From positions 609,513 to 673,512 of the forward strand of contig NZ_LMCT01000012.1 of the NCBI RefSeq assembly GCF_001424875.1: DNA of 64,000 nt, in the 5' to 3' direction. A program made the position numbers and the translations under genes. The first letter of the stretch is position 1, and every line of letters begins with the position of its first letter. This document shows, one piece after another, positions 44,071-56,096 of this stretch. The stretch is from Kitasatospora sp. Root107. Its GTDB lineage: Bacteria; Actinomycetota; Actinomycetes; Streptomycetales; Streptomycetaceae. The notes under the pieces are model-generated. The model was not told the origin of the DNA and ran no database searches. It worked only from the letters and a program-made list of their open reading frames with translations.

Positions 44071-45179
44071 GACGTGCCACCTCCGGCCGCCTGGACCGGC
44101 GGCATGACCTCGGTCAGAAAGCCTCCGCAGAAGCGGGCCAACGGCCCCTTCTCCCGGATGCCGGGCGGCGAGCCGCGCTCGACGTCCACCACAAGCCCGG
44201 GCTCGGCGGGCAGCTCGCCCGCCAGCCGCAGCCGCAGCCCCCGGGCCACCTCCACCCCGGTCAGCCCGGCCGGGCCCGGCACCCGGACCACCACCCGCAG
44301 ATCGGCGAGCCGCATCCGGGCGGCGGCCGCGACCCGGTCGGCCGCCGCCATCGCGCGCAGCTCCGCAGGCACCACCAGCAGCCCGGTGTCGGCCTGTTCA
44401 AGCGCCTGGCCGGCCGCCGGGTCGAGGTGTCTGGGCAGGTCGAGCACCACCAGGCCACCCCGACGGCGGGCGGCGGCCAGCACGCTGCGCATCGCCTCGG
44501 GCGGCACGGCCAGAGTGTCGCCGCGGTCCCAGGACAGCGCGGTCATCCGGTGCAGCGAGGGCAGCGCCTTGGCCAGCTCGGAGCCGCTCACCCGGCCCCG
44601 GGAGCCGGCCAGGTCGGGCCAGCGCAGACCGCCGGTCTCCTCGCCGCCGAGCAGGATGTCCAGGCCGCCGCCCAGCGGGTCGGCGTCGATCAGCATGGTG
44701 CGGTGGCCCGCCCTGGCCGCCGTGACGGCCAGCGCACAGGCCAGCGTGGAGGAGCCCGCGCCGCCCCGGCCGCCGAGCACCGCGACGGTGAGGGCCGGTG
44801 CGCCGACGCCTTCGGCGGCGTCCGCGATCCGGTCCAGCAGCCAGGCCTGGGCGTCGGGCAGGAAGATGACGTGCTCGGCGCCGAGTTGGACCGCTCGGAC
44901 CCAGACGTCGCAGTCGTCCAGGTCGAGCCCGAGCAGCAGCACCCCCGCCCGGCGGGTCAGCCCGGCGCAGCGCTCGGACTGGTCGTCGCCGACCAGCACC
45001 AGCGGGGCGCTCTCCCAGAGCCCTCGGGGCGGTGGCGCCCCGGAGAGCAGTTGGGGATCAGTGCCGGCCGCGGCACAGAGCCGCAGCAGGTGCTCGGCGA
45101 GCGTCTCGTCCTCGGTGACGATCAGCGGCCCCCGGGCGGCCGGTCGGTCGGTGAGTCGGTCGGTGATCGGTGTCGACAT
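44067..45179 (-). CDS. ssd: septum-site/CpaE-like MinD-family ATPase (Ssd)
   Basis: A 370-residue protein with an N-terminal receiver-like domain (LIVTEDETLAEHLLRL) and a C-terminal MinD/ParA-type ATPase. The P-loop is deviant: LGGRGGAGSSTLA lacks the usual KT pair. The second motif LIDADPLGGGLDILLG and a LVVLDLPR box are clear. In mycobacteria the equivalent gene, Rv3660c, is Ssd, linked to septum control; CpaE relatives place Tad pili. It heads the tad operon with GGGGGAGA upstream of ATG 45179. Confidence 0.85.
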   Translation of the reverse strand: MSTPITDRLTDRPAARGPLIVTEDETLAEHLLRLCAAAGTDPQLLSGAPPPRGLWESAPLVLVGDDQSERCAGLTRRAGVLLLGLDLDDCDVWVRAVQLGAEHVIFLPDAQAWLLDRIADAAEGVGAPALTVAVLGGRGGAGSSTLACALAVTAARAGHRTMLIDADPLGGGLDILLGGEETGGLRWPDLAGSRGRVSGSELAKALPSLHRMTALSWDRGDTLAVPPEAMRSVLAAARRRGGLVVLDLPRHLDPAAGQALEQADTGLLVVPAELRAMAAADRVAAAARMRLADLRVVVRVPGPAGLTGVEVARGLRLRLAGELPAEPGLVVDVERGSPPGIREKGPLARFCGGFLTEVMPPVQAAGGGTS

Positions 45180-45564
45180 GGCTGTCTCCCCCGGTACGGC
45201 TGCTCCCTCTGGCGAGGTGCGGTCGGACGGTGCCCGACCGGACACCACGGTCCGGCCTCTGCTGAGGGTCCGTCAGCCCCGGCCCGATTCCCTGGGGACA
45301 ACTCGGGGCTGTGGATAACTCTGTTCACTCGCACGGGGGGCGATTACCCAATGAATTGACGTCGACTTCGTCACCGAGAAGATCCGGAAGACCCCGGACG
45401 GATACAAACGACGATCAACCACAAGGTCGAACGAGCCGTCGAACTGGATACTCAGAGTGACGATCTCGTCTCGATGGGCAGAGCGTCCAACCGCCCTACC
45501 TCCGCGGGAAACACCGCACCGCGAGCCCCACCCGATCGCCCTGTGGCCCGCAAAATGGCCCCGG

Positions 45565-45680
45565 ACGTGCGACGACCCCCGCCGGGGGGGAGAGCGGGGG
45601 TCGTCTATCCACGGTCCGACTCGGGGGGGAGGAGCCGGACCGGGTTAGCACGGTCGCGAACGATCCGTGACTTCCATGGT
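45565..45680 (-). ncRNA. 6C small RNA (scr3559/B11 type)
   Basis: Read on the minus strand, two hairpins each carry a run of seven C in the loop. The first has arms at 45636-45642 and 45612-45618 with loop CTCCTCCCCCCCGAGT. The second has 12-bp arms GACGACCCCCGC at 45594-45605 and 45571-45582 with loop TCTCCCCCCCG and acts as terminator. This is the 6C motif of Actinobacteria. The place between ssd and the HAD hydrolase gene is also that of mycobacterial B11. The 5-prime end is only estimated. Confidence 0.85.
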
Positions 45681-45769
45681 GTACCCGACGGCCCAGAAAC
45701 ACAAACCCGCGTGGCCGCGAGTACGCCATATGGCGGGGTCTTTTGCCCAGCCCTCTATCCTCTGATCCC

Positions 45770-46717
45770 GTGGACACCACCGAGAACGCCGACACCGCCG
45801 ACCACGGCGAGAACTCTGCCCGCGATTCGGTGCCGAACGGCGCCCCGCGCGACCCGCTGCCGACCGCCGCAGCCGCTGCAGCCGCGACCGCAGCCGCCGC
45901 AGCTCGCCCGTTCAGAGCACCGCGGACCGCCGCGTTCTTCGACCTCGACAAGACGATCATCGCCAAGTCGAGCGCCCTGGCGTTCAGCCGCCCGTTCTAC
46001 CAGGGTGGCCTGATCAACCGTCGGGCCGTACTGAAGAGCGCCTACGCCCAGTTCGTCTTCCTGGTCGGCGGTGCGGACCACGACCAGATGGAGCGGATGC
46101 GCGAGTACCTGTCCGCCCTCACCAAGGGCTGGAACGTGCAGCAGGTCCGCGAGATCGTCGCCGAGACCCTGCACGGCCTGATCGACCCGATCATCTACGA
46201 CGAGGCCGCGTCACTGATCGAGCAGCACCACCAGGCCGGCCGTGATGTGGTGATCGTCAGCAGCTCCGGTTCGGAGGTGGTCGAGCCGATCGGGCAGCTG
46301 CTCGGCGCGGACCACGTGATCGCCACCCGGCTCCAGGTCCAGGACGGCCGGTACACCGGCGAGATCGACTACTACGCCTACGCCGAGAACAAGGCAGCGG
46401 CGATCCGGGAGTTGGCCGCGAGCGAGGGCTACGACCTCGCCAACTGCTTTGCGTACAGCGACTCTTCGACCGATCTGCCGCTGCTGGAGGCGGTCGGCCA
46501 CCCCTCCGCCGTGAACCCGGACCGGGCCCTGCGCAAGGAGGCGCAGGCCCGGGACTGGCCGATCCTGGTCTTCGACCGGCCGGTCGAACTCCGCCGCCGG
46601 CTCCCGGAGTTCTCCGCGCCCAGCCGCTCGGTGCTGCTCGCGGTCGCGGTCGGCACGGCGGCGCTGACCGCCGGGCTGCTCTGGTACACCGCGAAGCGCC
46701 GCAGGCCGATCGCCTGA
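45770..46717 (+). CDS. HAD-IB family hydrolase (SerB-like)
   Basis: A 315-residue phosphatase-like protein with a membrane tail. Motif I is FFDLDKTIIAKSS, motif II VVIVSSSGSEVVEP, motif III near KAAAIRELA, and motif IV AYSDSSTDLPLLEAVG. The first 40 residues are low in complexity with an Ala run, and a helix near the C-terminus (VLLAVAVGTAALTAGLLW) precedes basic residues, so the enzyme is probably tethered to the inner face. The GTG at 45770 has no ribosome site and may be leaderless; TTG 45743 is the alternative. The orthologue next to ssd is conserved across actinobacteria. The phosphate substrate is unknown. Confidence 0.88.
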   Translation: MDTTENADTADHGENSARDSVPNGAPRDPLPTAAAAAAATAAAAARPFRAPRTAAFFDLDKTIIAKSSALAFSRPFYQGGLINRRAVLKSAYAQFVFLVGGADHDQMERMREYLSALTKGWNVQQVREIVAETLHGLIDPIIYDEAASLIEQHHQAGRDVVIVSSSGSEVVEPIGQLLGADHVIATRLQVQDGRYTGEIDYYAYAENKAAAIRELAASEGYDLANCFAYSDSSTDLPLLEAVGHPSAVNPDRALRKEAQARDWPILVFDRPVELRRRLPEFSAPSRSVLLAVAVGTAALTAGLLWYTAKRRRPIA

Positions 46718-46723
46718 AGCGCC

Positions 46724-46742
46724 CCGGGCCCGTGGTGCCCGG
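46724..46742 (+). terminator. short hairpin after the HAD gene
   Basis: CCGGGC and GCCCGG form a 6-bp stem with a 7-nt loop, six bases past the stop. Confidence 0.45.
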
Positions 46743-47068
46743 ACAAGCGCCGAATGAGTTCGCGTTTCGGGTTCCCCTTTGTCCGATTTCGCGGTAGAAA
46801 GGACTTACGGCCCGCGAGACCCGGTCAGGACCCTGAGAGGTCAAACCGACAACGCATTTCAGGCCCCACGGACCGAGTACAGATAACTGAGCACCCACAT
46901 GCAGCCGACCCGCTGTCGGGCCGCCGCACCAGGTGAACGGGCAGTAGATCCCCACCTGATGGGCAATTACGGTGCATGCATGGTCACCCGGTACCTGTAC
47001 CAGCGGCGGCGCCCAGCTCCATCAGGCGTCGCCGCAACCCTTTGCCGCAACTCTTCTCGGCGGCCGCC
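46743..47068. other. noncoding gap
   Basis: Convergent spacer between the HAD and Fic-like genes. I see no gene, riboswitch core or clear repeat in it. Confidence 0.4.
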
Positions 47069-47962
47069 TCAGACCATCCCGCGCTGCATCGCCTCGCAGA
47101 CCGCCGTGCTCTCCCGGACGCCGAGCCGCAGCGCCTGCCCGCAGTGCGTGATCCAGGCCGCCATGCCGTCCGCCGTGCCGCTCAAGTAGCCCTGCAGGGC
47201 CTGCTGGTAGGCCGCGGTGCCGAGTTCGGCCAGGCCGACCTCGGCGGGGCAGATCGCCTTCGGGTCCAGCCCTTCGGCGATCAGCACGATCCGCTGGGCG
47301 GCCCGAGCGATCACGCCGTTGTGCGAGGCGAACGGCCGCAGCGCGAGCAGCTCGCCGTGCACCACCGAGGCCACCACGAGCGCCGGGGCACCGACGCCAG
47401 GCGCGCGGTCGGCCCGGGCGGCCAGCAGCTGCGCCAGCTGGTCCAGCCGGGCGGCCGCCTCGTCGGCGGGCGGCGCGGGCGGCGGCATGACGGCCACCGG
47501 CGGCGGCCCGTCAGGCCCGACCCCCTCGGCCATCGCCAGCTCCAGCGGGAACAGCTCGGCGGCCGACTCGCCCGCCTTCCTCGGCCGGCCGGCGTCGTCC
47601 GCGCCGTCGCCCACCGCGAGCAGGTGCAGCCTGGCCAGCACCTGCATCGGCGAGTGCCGCCAGACGCTGAGCAGCTGGCCCGCCTCGGCGGAGATCCGCA
47701 GCGCACCGCCGACCGTACGGGCCTGCGGGTCAGCGCTGAAGTCGGTCCGGCGGCGCACCTCCTCCAGCGGCCAGTCCGCGCCGTCCAGTGCGGCGGAGGC
47801 CCTGGCCCCGCGCAGGGCGGACTCCGAGGTCACCTCGGCGGCGCGGCGGCGCATCGCCCGGTGGCCGTACAGCCGGTCGACGGCCTTGCGCACCTCCGCG
47901 ACGGCCTCGGGGACTCCGGGGAGCTCGGCCAGCGGGGCGAGGGGGTCTGTTCCAGTGGTCAC
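47069..47962 (-). CDS. Fic/DOC-like protein with degenerate catalytic motif
   Basis: A 297-residue helical protein. The region around R209-P-F211-A-S-H-N215-G216-V-I-A-R220 corresponds to the Fic motif HPFxxGNGRxxR, but His is Arg209 and the GNGR box reads HNGV. The N-terminal part has a SESALRGARASAALDG segment that resembles the inhibitory-helix region of Fic proteins (S-x-E/I pattern). Loss of the catalytic His makes AMP transfer unlikely. Actinobacterial relatives are often labelled oxidoreductases without evidence. The GTG start at 47962 has only GGGTAG before it. It is divergent from the CooC-like gene. Confidence 0.7.
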   Translation of the reverse strand: MTTGTDPLAPLAELPGVPEAVAEVRKAVDRLYGHRAMRRRAAEVTSESALRGARASAALDGADWPLEEVRRRTDFSADPQARTVGGALRISAEAGQLLSVWRHSPMQVLARLHLLAVGDGADDAGRPRKAGESAAELFPLELAMAEGVGPDGPPPVAVMPPPAPPADEAAARLDQLAQLLAARADRAPGVGAPALVVASVVHGELLALRPFASHNGVIARAAQRIVLIAEGLDPKAICPAEVGLAELGTAAYQQALQGYLSGTADGMAAWITHCGQALRLGVRESTAVCEAMQRGMV

Positions 47963-48064
47963 CTACCCGAGGGTAATGAACCCCTCCCCCAGAGCCTGAC
48001 AGCAACCCCACCATCACCCGTTCGAGGCAATCCGACTTTCCCGCCCGCGCGGTTGGCCAAACCC

Positions 48065-48086
48065 CCGATAGCATGAGCACTATCGG
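48065..48086. promoter_or_regulatory. inverted repeat upstream of the CooC-like gene
   Basis: CCGATAG and CTATCGG flank an 8-bp spacer, 64 bp before the start codon. A second, imperfect A/T-rich dyad (GTGACGATAACGATTAC) follows directly. Either could be a regulator site; no known box is matched well. Confidence 0.35.
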
Positions 48087-48149
48087 TGACGATAACGATT
48101 ACCAACAACTTCAGCCGCCCAGCGGCTGGGCCGAGAGCCGGAGTCTCAG

Positions 48150-49136
48150 ATGAAGATCGCCTTCGTCGGCAAGGGCGGCAGCGGGAAGACCACGCTGTCC
48201 GCACTGTTCATCCGCCACCTCGCCGCAGCAGGCTGCCCGGTGATCGCCGTCGATGCCGACATCAACCAACACCTCGGCCCGGCACTGGGGCTGACGGACG
48301 GTCAGGCCGCCGCGCTGCCCTCACTCGGCGCGCACCTGCCGGAGATCAAGGAGTACCTGCGCGGCAGCAACCCGCTGATCGGGTCCGCCGAGCAGATGAT
48401 CAAGACCACGCCGCCCGGCCGGGGTTCACGCCTGTTGCGGATCGTCGAGGAGAATCCGGTGTACGCCGCCTGCGCCCGGCCGGTCGCGCTGGACGAGGGA
48501 TCGGTCCGGCTGCTGGCCACCGGCGCCTTCACCGAGCAGGACCTCGGGGTGGCCTGCTACCACTCCAAGGTCGGCGCGGTCGAGCTGCTGCTGAACCACC
48601 TGATCGACGGGCCGGACGAGTACCTGGTCACCGACATGACCGCCGGTTCGGACTCGTTCGCCTCCGGGCTCTTCACCCGCTTCGACCTGACCTTCCTGGT
48701 CGCCGAGCCGACCCGGAAGGGCGTCTCGGTCTACCGCCAGTACAAGGAGTACGCCCGGGACTTCGGGGTGGCCCTGCAGGTGGTGGGCAACAAGGTGAAC
48801 GGGCCCGACGACCTCGCCTTCCTCCGCCGGGAGGTCGGCGAGGACCTGCTCACCTGCTTCGGCCAGTCCGACTGGGTGCGCCGCCTGGAGCAGGGCGCCG
48901 AGCCCGAGCTGCGGACCCTCGAGCCCGCCAACCGGGCCGTGCTGGCCCGGCTCAGGGAGCAGGCGGAGCTGGCCTTCGCAGCCCGCGAGCCGGAGCGCTG
49001 GACCAGCCAGGCCGTCCACTTCCACCTGCGCAACGCGGAGAGCTGGGGCAACGCCAAGACCGGCGTCGATCTCGCCACCCAGGTGGACGAGGGCTTCGTG
49101 CTCGGCGCCGCACACCTGGACGCGGCCGGCGTCTGA
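48150..49136 (+). CDS. CooC/MinD-type P-loop ATPase
   Basis: A 328-residue cytoplasmic ATPase of the MinD/ArsA group. The deviant Walker A is VGKGGSGKTTLSAL, followed by VIAVDADINQHLG, a switch region TDMTAGSDSFASGLFTRFD (in part), and VVGNKVNGPDD. This set is like CooC and related metallochaperone ATPases that help load nickel into enzymes, though no metal-binding cysteine pair is obvious. ATG 48150 has CCGGAG upstream. It stands alone with a strong terminator. The client protein is not evident nearby. Confidence 0.82.
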   Translation: MKIAFVGKGGSGKTTLSALFIRHLAAAGCPVIAVDADINQHLGPALGLTDGQAAALPSLGAHLPEIKEYLRGSNPLIGSAEQMIKTTPPGRGSRLLRIVEENPVYAACARPVALDEGSVRLLATGAFTEQDLGVACYHSKVGAVELLLNHLIDGPDEYLVTDMTAGSDSFASGLFTRFDLTFLVAEPTRKGVSVYRQYKEYARDFGVALQVVGNKVNGPDDLAFLRREVGEDLLTCFGQSDWVRRLEQGAEPELRTLEPANRAVLARLREQAELAFAAREPERWTSQAVHFHLRNAESWGNAKTGVDLATQVDEGFVLGAAHLDAAGV

Positions 49137-49160
49137 CCCGCAGTCGGCCACGGCCTCAGC

Positions 49161-49203
49161 AGCACTGGGCGACCCCGGAGACCAACCGGGGTCGCCCAGT
49201 GCT
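49161..49203 (+). terminator. 18-bp hairpin terminator
   Basis: AGCACTGGGCGACCCCGG (49161-49178) and its exact complement (49186-49203) with a 7-nt loop, then TTTCTGC. It ends the CooC-like gene 25 bases past the stop. The following 265 bp up to 49468 hold no gene that I can see. Confidence 0.9.
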
Positions 49204-49468
49204 TTCTGCATATCCCCCGATGGTTCGCCTACCCCCCGAAGGGGTGAATCCCGACCTTCGCCCTACCGCTCGATTTCACGCTGTGCAAAGATCTCATTAC
49301 TCTCGGTTTACCGAATCTTGATGGTCCCAGGGGTGGACGAGCCGACCCCGCTGTGCCTGCACCCCACGACCATCCCCGCCACACCGTCGCGACCCACGAC
49401 AGCCGATCCGACCCCCGAAGCACCTCCCGGACCTGACTGCGTTCGTTCCCCCGGAAAGACGGGACACC

Positions 49469-51805
49469 ATGACCCTCGACGTCTCCGCCGCACCCATCGC
49501 CTCCGACACCACCGACCACGCCCCGCCCGGCCTCCGCGGGCGGCTGGCCCGGGATCTGCCGGCCTCGCTGGTGGTCTTCCTGATCGCCGTCCCGTTCTCG
49601 CTCGGCATCGCGCTGGCCACCGGCGCCCCGCTCACCGCCGGGCTGGTGGCCGCCGCCGTCGGCGGCCTGGTCGCCGGGGCGCTCGGCGGCACCCCGCTCC
49701 AGGTGACCGGCCCGTCCGCCGCGCTGACCGTGATCATCGCCGGTCTGATCGCCCAGTTCGGCTGGCAGGTCACCTGCGCGGTCACGGTGGCCGCCGGGCT
49801 GTTGCAACTGCTGCTCGGTACGTTCCGGGTGGCCCGGTCCGCACTGGCCGTCTCCCCCGCCGTGGTCCACGGCATGCTGGCCGGCGTCGGGATCACCATC
49901 GCCATCGCCCAGCTGCACGTGGTGCTCGGCGGATCGCCGCAGAGCGCCGCGCTGGCCAATCTGATCGCGCTGCCCGGTCAGCTCTCGGTACCGCACCTGC
50001 CCGCGCTCGCGGTCGGCGGGCTCGCGATCGTGCTGCTCTTCGCCTGGCCCCGGCTCGGTCTGCTGCCCGGCCGGGCCGGGCGGATCGGCGCCGTCGCCGC
50101 CCGGGTGCCCGCCGCGCTGGTCGCGGTGGCGGCCGCCACCGGGCTCTCGATCGGCCTCGGCCTCACGCTGGCCCGGGTCGAGCTGCCCACCTGGGAGCAG
50201 CACGACTTCGCCGCCCTCCCCTCACCCGCCCAGCTCGGCGCGCACTGGCCGGTGCTGCTGGCCGCCGTGCTGACGGTGACGGCGGTGGCCGGCGTGGAGT
50301 CGCTGCTCTCCGCCGTCGCGGTCGGCCGGATGGCGCCAGGACCGATCGACCTGGACCGCGAGCTGCGCGGCCAGGGCATCGCGAATCTGGTCACCGGTCT
50401 GCTCGGTGGTCTGCCGGTGGCCGGCGGCGCGGTCCGCAGCACCGCCAACATCCGGGCCGGAGCGGCCAGTCGGTGGTCCGCCGTGCTGCACGGGGTCTGG
50501 GTGATGGTGGCCGCCCTCGCGCTCGGCGGCGGTCTGCGGCGGATCCCGCTGGCCGCGCTGGCCGCCCTGGTGCTGGTGGTCGGCATCCAGATGGTCAGCT
50601 TCGCGCACATCCGCCGGGTGCACCGGCACCGGGAGTTCCCGGTCTACCTGGCCACCGTGCTCGGCGTGGTGCTGCTCGACGTCCCGCTCGGGGTGCTGCT
50701 CGGCGGCGGGGTCGCCGCCCTGCTCGCGCTGTACCGGCTGACCCGGGCCCATGTCGACGTGCTGGCCGAGCCGGACGGCTCCTGGACGGTGCGTACGCAC
50801 GGCCCGCTGACCTTCGCCGTGGTGCCCCGGCTCAGCCGGGCGCTGGCCGGCATCCCGGCCGGCGCCCAGGTGACGGTCAGTCATGACGGCTCGTTCCTGG
50901 ACCACGCGGCCTACGAGCAGGTGCACGCCTGGCGGGCCGGCCACCAGGCGGCGGGCGGCCGGGTCTCGATGCTGACCGAGCTCGACGAGGAGGTGCTGGA
51001 CCCGGACGGCACTCTCCGGGCGGGCAGTTCGCCCGGCCCGCACCGCTGCCGCGCCTGGACGCCCTGGGGCGGCCACCACTGCATCGAGCCCGGCACCGAC
51101 GACCCGCACGGCCGCCTGCTGGACGGCGTGCGCGGATTCCAGCAGCACACCGCCCACCTGGTCAGGCCCGAGCTGGCCCGGCTGGCCCGGGAGGGCCAGA
51201 CGCCCTCCCAGCTCTTCCTCACCTGTGCCGACTCCCGGCTGGTGACCAGCATGATCACCAGCAGCGGCCCGGGCGACATGTTCACCGTCCGCAACGTCGG
51301 CAACCTCGTCCCGGCCCCGTACGAGCCCGGCGCGGCCGACGACTCGGTGGCGGCCGCCGTGCAGTACGCGGTGGAGGTGCTGGAGGTGCGCTCCATCACC
51401 ATCTGCGGGCACTCCGGCTGCGGGGCGATGAAGGCCCTGCTGGACGGCGTGCACCTGGCCCCAGGACCGCCCACCCCGCTCGGGCGCTGGCTGCGCAACG
51501 GCCGGGGCTCGCTGGACCGGCTGCGCCGGGCCCCCGCCGGGTTCGCCGACCGGCCGGTGGTCAGCGAGGTGGAGCAGCTCTGCATCACCAACGTGGTCCA
51601 GCAGTTGGACCAACTGCTGGCCCACCCGGCCGTGGAGCGGCGGGTCGCGGCGGGCACCCTGCGGCTGGTCGGCATGTACTTCGACTTCGCCGACGCCCAG
51701 GCGTATGTGCTGGACCCGGCGCTGCGCAGCTTCGTCCCGGTCTCGAAGCAACGGCGGAGACCGACCGAGCCCGACCCCACCGAGAGCCCGCGCCTGGCGG
51801 CCTGA
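49469..51805 (+). CDS. SulP-family transporter fused to beta-carbonic anhydrase
   Basis: A 778-residue fusion. Residues about 25-430 are a SulP anion transporter with 10-14 hydrophobic helices (start LRGRLARDLPASLVVFLIAVP in part, signature GTPLQVTGPSAALT). Residues about 430-510 resemble a STAS domain. Residues about 530-760 are a beta-carbonic anhydrase with the zinc residues in CADSRL and in HSGCGAMKAL. Bicarbonate uptake coupled to its interconversion with CO2 is the likely role. ATG 49469 stands behind ACGGGAC. It converges on the YiiX-like gene with a 7-bp gap. Confidence 0.9.
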   Translation: MTLDVSAAPIASDTTDHAPPGLRGRLARDLPASLVVFLIAVPFSLGIALATGAPLTAGLVAAAVGGLVAGALGGTPLQVTGPSAALTVIIAGLIAQFGWQVTCAVTVAAGLLQLLLGTFRVARSALAVSPAVVHGMLAGVGITIAIAQLHVVLGGSPQSAALANLIALPGQLSVPHLPALAVGGLAIVLLFAWPRLGLLPGRAGRIGAVAARVPAALVAVAAATGLSIGLGLTLARVELPTWEQHDFAALPSPAQLGAHWPVLLAAVLTVTAVAGVESLLSAVAVGRMAPGPIDLDRELRGQGIANLVTGLLGGLPVAGGAVRSTANIRAGAASRWSAVLHGVWVMVAALALGGGLRRIPLAALAALVLVVGIQMVSFAHIRRVHRHREFPVYLATVLGVVLLDVPLGVLLGGGVAALLALYRLTRAHVDVLAEPDGSWTVRTHGPLTFAVVPRLSRALAGIPAGAQVTVSHDGSFLDHAAYEQVHAWRAGHQAAGGRVSMLTELDEEVLDPDGTLRAGSSPGPHRCRAWTPWGGHHCIEPGTDDPHGRLLDGVRGFQQHTAHLVRPELARLAREGQTPSQLFLTCADSRLVTSMITSSGPGDMFTVRNVGNLVPAPYEPGAADDSVAAAVQYAVEVLEVRSITICGHSGCGAMKALLDGVHLAPGPPTPLGRWLRNGRGSLDRLRRAPAGFADRPVVSEVEQLCITNVVQQLDQLLAHPAVERRVAAGTLRLVGMYFDFADAQAYVLDPALRSFVPVSKQRRRPTEPDPTESPRLAA

Positions 51806-51812
51806 CCCACCG

Positions 51813-52358
51813 TCAGGCACCGAGCAGCTTCGCCAGATCGGCCGGGGTGACGTAGCCGGGCCAGCGGCCGTCGGTGAAGAGGTGCACTCCGGAATCCCAG
51901 TAGCACTGGTCGACCAGCTGGGAGCAGATCATGTGCCTGCTGTCGGCGACATACTTCCTGAGCAGTGGTCCGATCGGGAGGTGGAAGCGGTGCGCGGCCA
52001 GCGCGAAGTAGTCGGCCACGCTGTACGGGGTGCCGACGTAGCCCCGGGCGGCCGCGACCACTGCCCGGCGCTGCTCGTCGGTCAGCGGGATCCGCCCGGT
52101 CGACCAGAGGGTGGGGCGGTTGTCGTAGACGGAGAGCGGTCGGAGTTCGGCCCCGCCGGGCTGGGCCTCGACCAGCTCGCCGTTCCCGACGTGGACGAAG
52201 GCGTGCTCGTAGTCGGCGAATCCGTCGCCGTTGAGCCACTGGCCGATCCTGATCAGACGGCCGCCGTGGCCGCCCATCCGGACCACGGCGAAGTCGCCGG
52301 GCTGCGGTTCGGACCGGGGCGCGGAAAGGGAGTCGGTGCTCGCGGGAAGTCCGGACAT
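51813..52358 (-). CDS. YiiX/C92-like papain-fold (NlpC/P60-type) hydrolase
   Basis: A 181-residue protein with the circularly permuted papain-like layout of the YiiX/YebB family: an early His in DYEHAFVHVGNGELVEA and a later Cys in SRHMICSQLVDQCYW. The start PGDFAVVRMGGHGGRLIRIGQ matches the first strand of this group. Such enzymes are thought to cut amide bonds in lipids or peptides. No signal peptide is visible, so it is probably cytoplasmic. ATG 52358 has GGGGGGA upstream. The substrate is unknown. Confidence 0.75.
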   Translation of the reverse strand: MSGLPASTDSLSAPRSEPQPGDFAVVRMGGHGGRLIRIGQWLNGDGFADYEHAFVHVGNGELVEAQPGGAELRPLSVYDNRPTLWSTGRIPLTDEQRRAVVAAARGYVGTPYSVADYFALAAHRFHLPIGPLLRKYVADSRHMICSQLVDQCYWDSGVHLFTDGRWPGYVTPADLAKLLGA

Positions 52359-52644
52359 GGCTGTCCCCCCACCAGGGCGGGTCACGGCCGGCCCGGTGCC
52401 GGTCGGGGCCCCACCCGTGTTGTCAGTGGAGTACCGCCCGGACGGTCCGTCAAGGCATGCGGCAGATCCGCGACGGACTCTCGGCACCGGACAGACCGCC
52501 CCAGTCGGTCAAAGGTCTACACCAATTCTCCGGTGCCTCTTGTCAACATGGCGGTTCGCCTGGTGAGCTGTGCGCTGGGACACACGGGACAATCCCTTCC
52601 GCACGGGATCTCCCGGCAGACTGAGACTCGATGAGGAGTGCGCG

Positions 52645-55011
<2,367 letters not shown>

Positions 55012-55941
55012 CGCAGCATGTCGTCCGCCGTCGAGCTGAGCGCGGCCGCACCCGGCAGGGCCGGCAGCCGGAACGACGGCACCCGACGGCCTCGCCGGTA
55101 GCCGTGCAACGGCTCCCGGTCCGGTGCACAGGAGGTGTCGATCAGGCCGAGCGGGCCACAGATCCGGCTGGCCAGCAGCTCCTCGTACCGGACCCCGGCC
55201 GCACTCTCCAGCGCCAGCCCGAGCAGCCCGCAGCCGAGGCTGGAGTAGCGGACCTGCGCTCCCGGCATGCCCCGGACCGGCGTCCGCGGCAGCGCCCGGA
55301 GCAGGTGCGGCCGGCTGAAGGTGGCGTACGGGGCGGTGAACCAGCGCGGCAGCGCCGAGGGCAGCAGGCCGACCGGCAGCCGGGGCAGGCCCGAGGTGTG
55401 GGTGGCCAGGTGCAGCAGGGTGATCGGCCGGTCCTGCGGGTAGCCGGGCAGCACCTCGGCGGGCAGGTAGCGGTCGATCGGATCCTCGTACCGGACCTCG
55501 CCGCTGGCGACCATCTCGGCGAGCAGCAGTCCGGTGAAGGTCTTGGTGACCGAGCCGAGCGCGAAGCGGGTGTCGGCGCGCACCGGACGGGCGCCGGACC
55601 GGTCGGCGTACCCCCGGCAGACCACCGTCCGTTCGTTGCCCCGGATGACGGCGACCGCGACGCCGCCGGTCGGCGAGACCCCGCTGAACAGGGGCCGGAG
55701 CAGCTGGGCCAGCTCCGGGGAGAGGTTCGGTAACGGGGGCGCGGGACGGTCGTCGGTTATCTGACTGGACATCAGGAGCTCCGGGATCAGGAGAAAACCG
55801 CCCGGACCGGGCGGCATATGCCCCTGACGATAGGAATGCCACCGCCCGGCCGCACCGTGCGGCAGCCATCCGAGCGAGCGCACGGAAGGGGCGCGCACCG
55901 GTCGGCCGCCGAGATCCCGAGCGGAAGTCAGTTCTCTTCAT

Positions 55942-55969
55942 AAAATAGGCAAACCGGACACCGCCTCAA
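55942..55969 (-). promoter_or_regulatory. candidate promoter of the beta-lactamase-like gene
   Basis: On the minus strand TTGAGG (55969-55964) and TATTTT (55947-55942) are 16 bp apart, in the A/T-rich part of the 324-bp gap shared with nhaA. The start codon is 170 bp downstream. Confidence 0.35.
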
Positions 55970-56096
55970 GGTCCCAGAGCCCGCCCGTTAGACTGTCAAA
56001 AACACAACAAGATTTCTGAGGCGCGCCGGGAAGACTGGTCGGCACCGCACCACCGGTGTATCCGTTTGCCGCTCCCCGCCCTGGAGGTCTCCCGTC

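Noticed and set aside
45310..45318. TGTGGATAA, a perfect DnaA box on the minus strand, near ssd
   Set aside because: A single site; no cluster of boxes, no dnaA or dnaN nearby, so it is not an origin.
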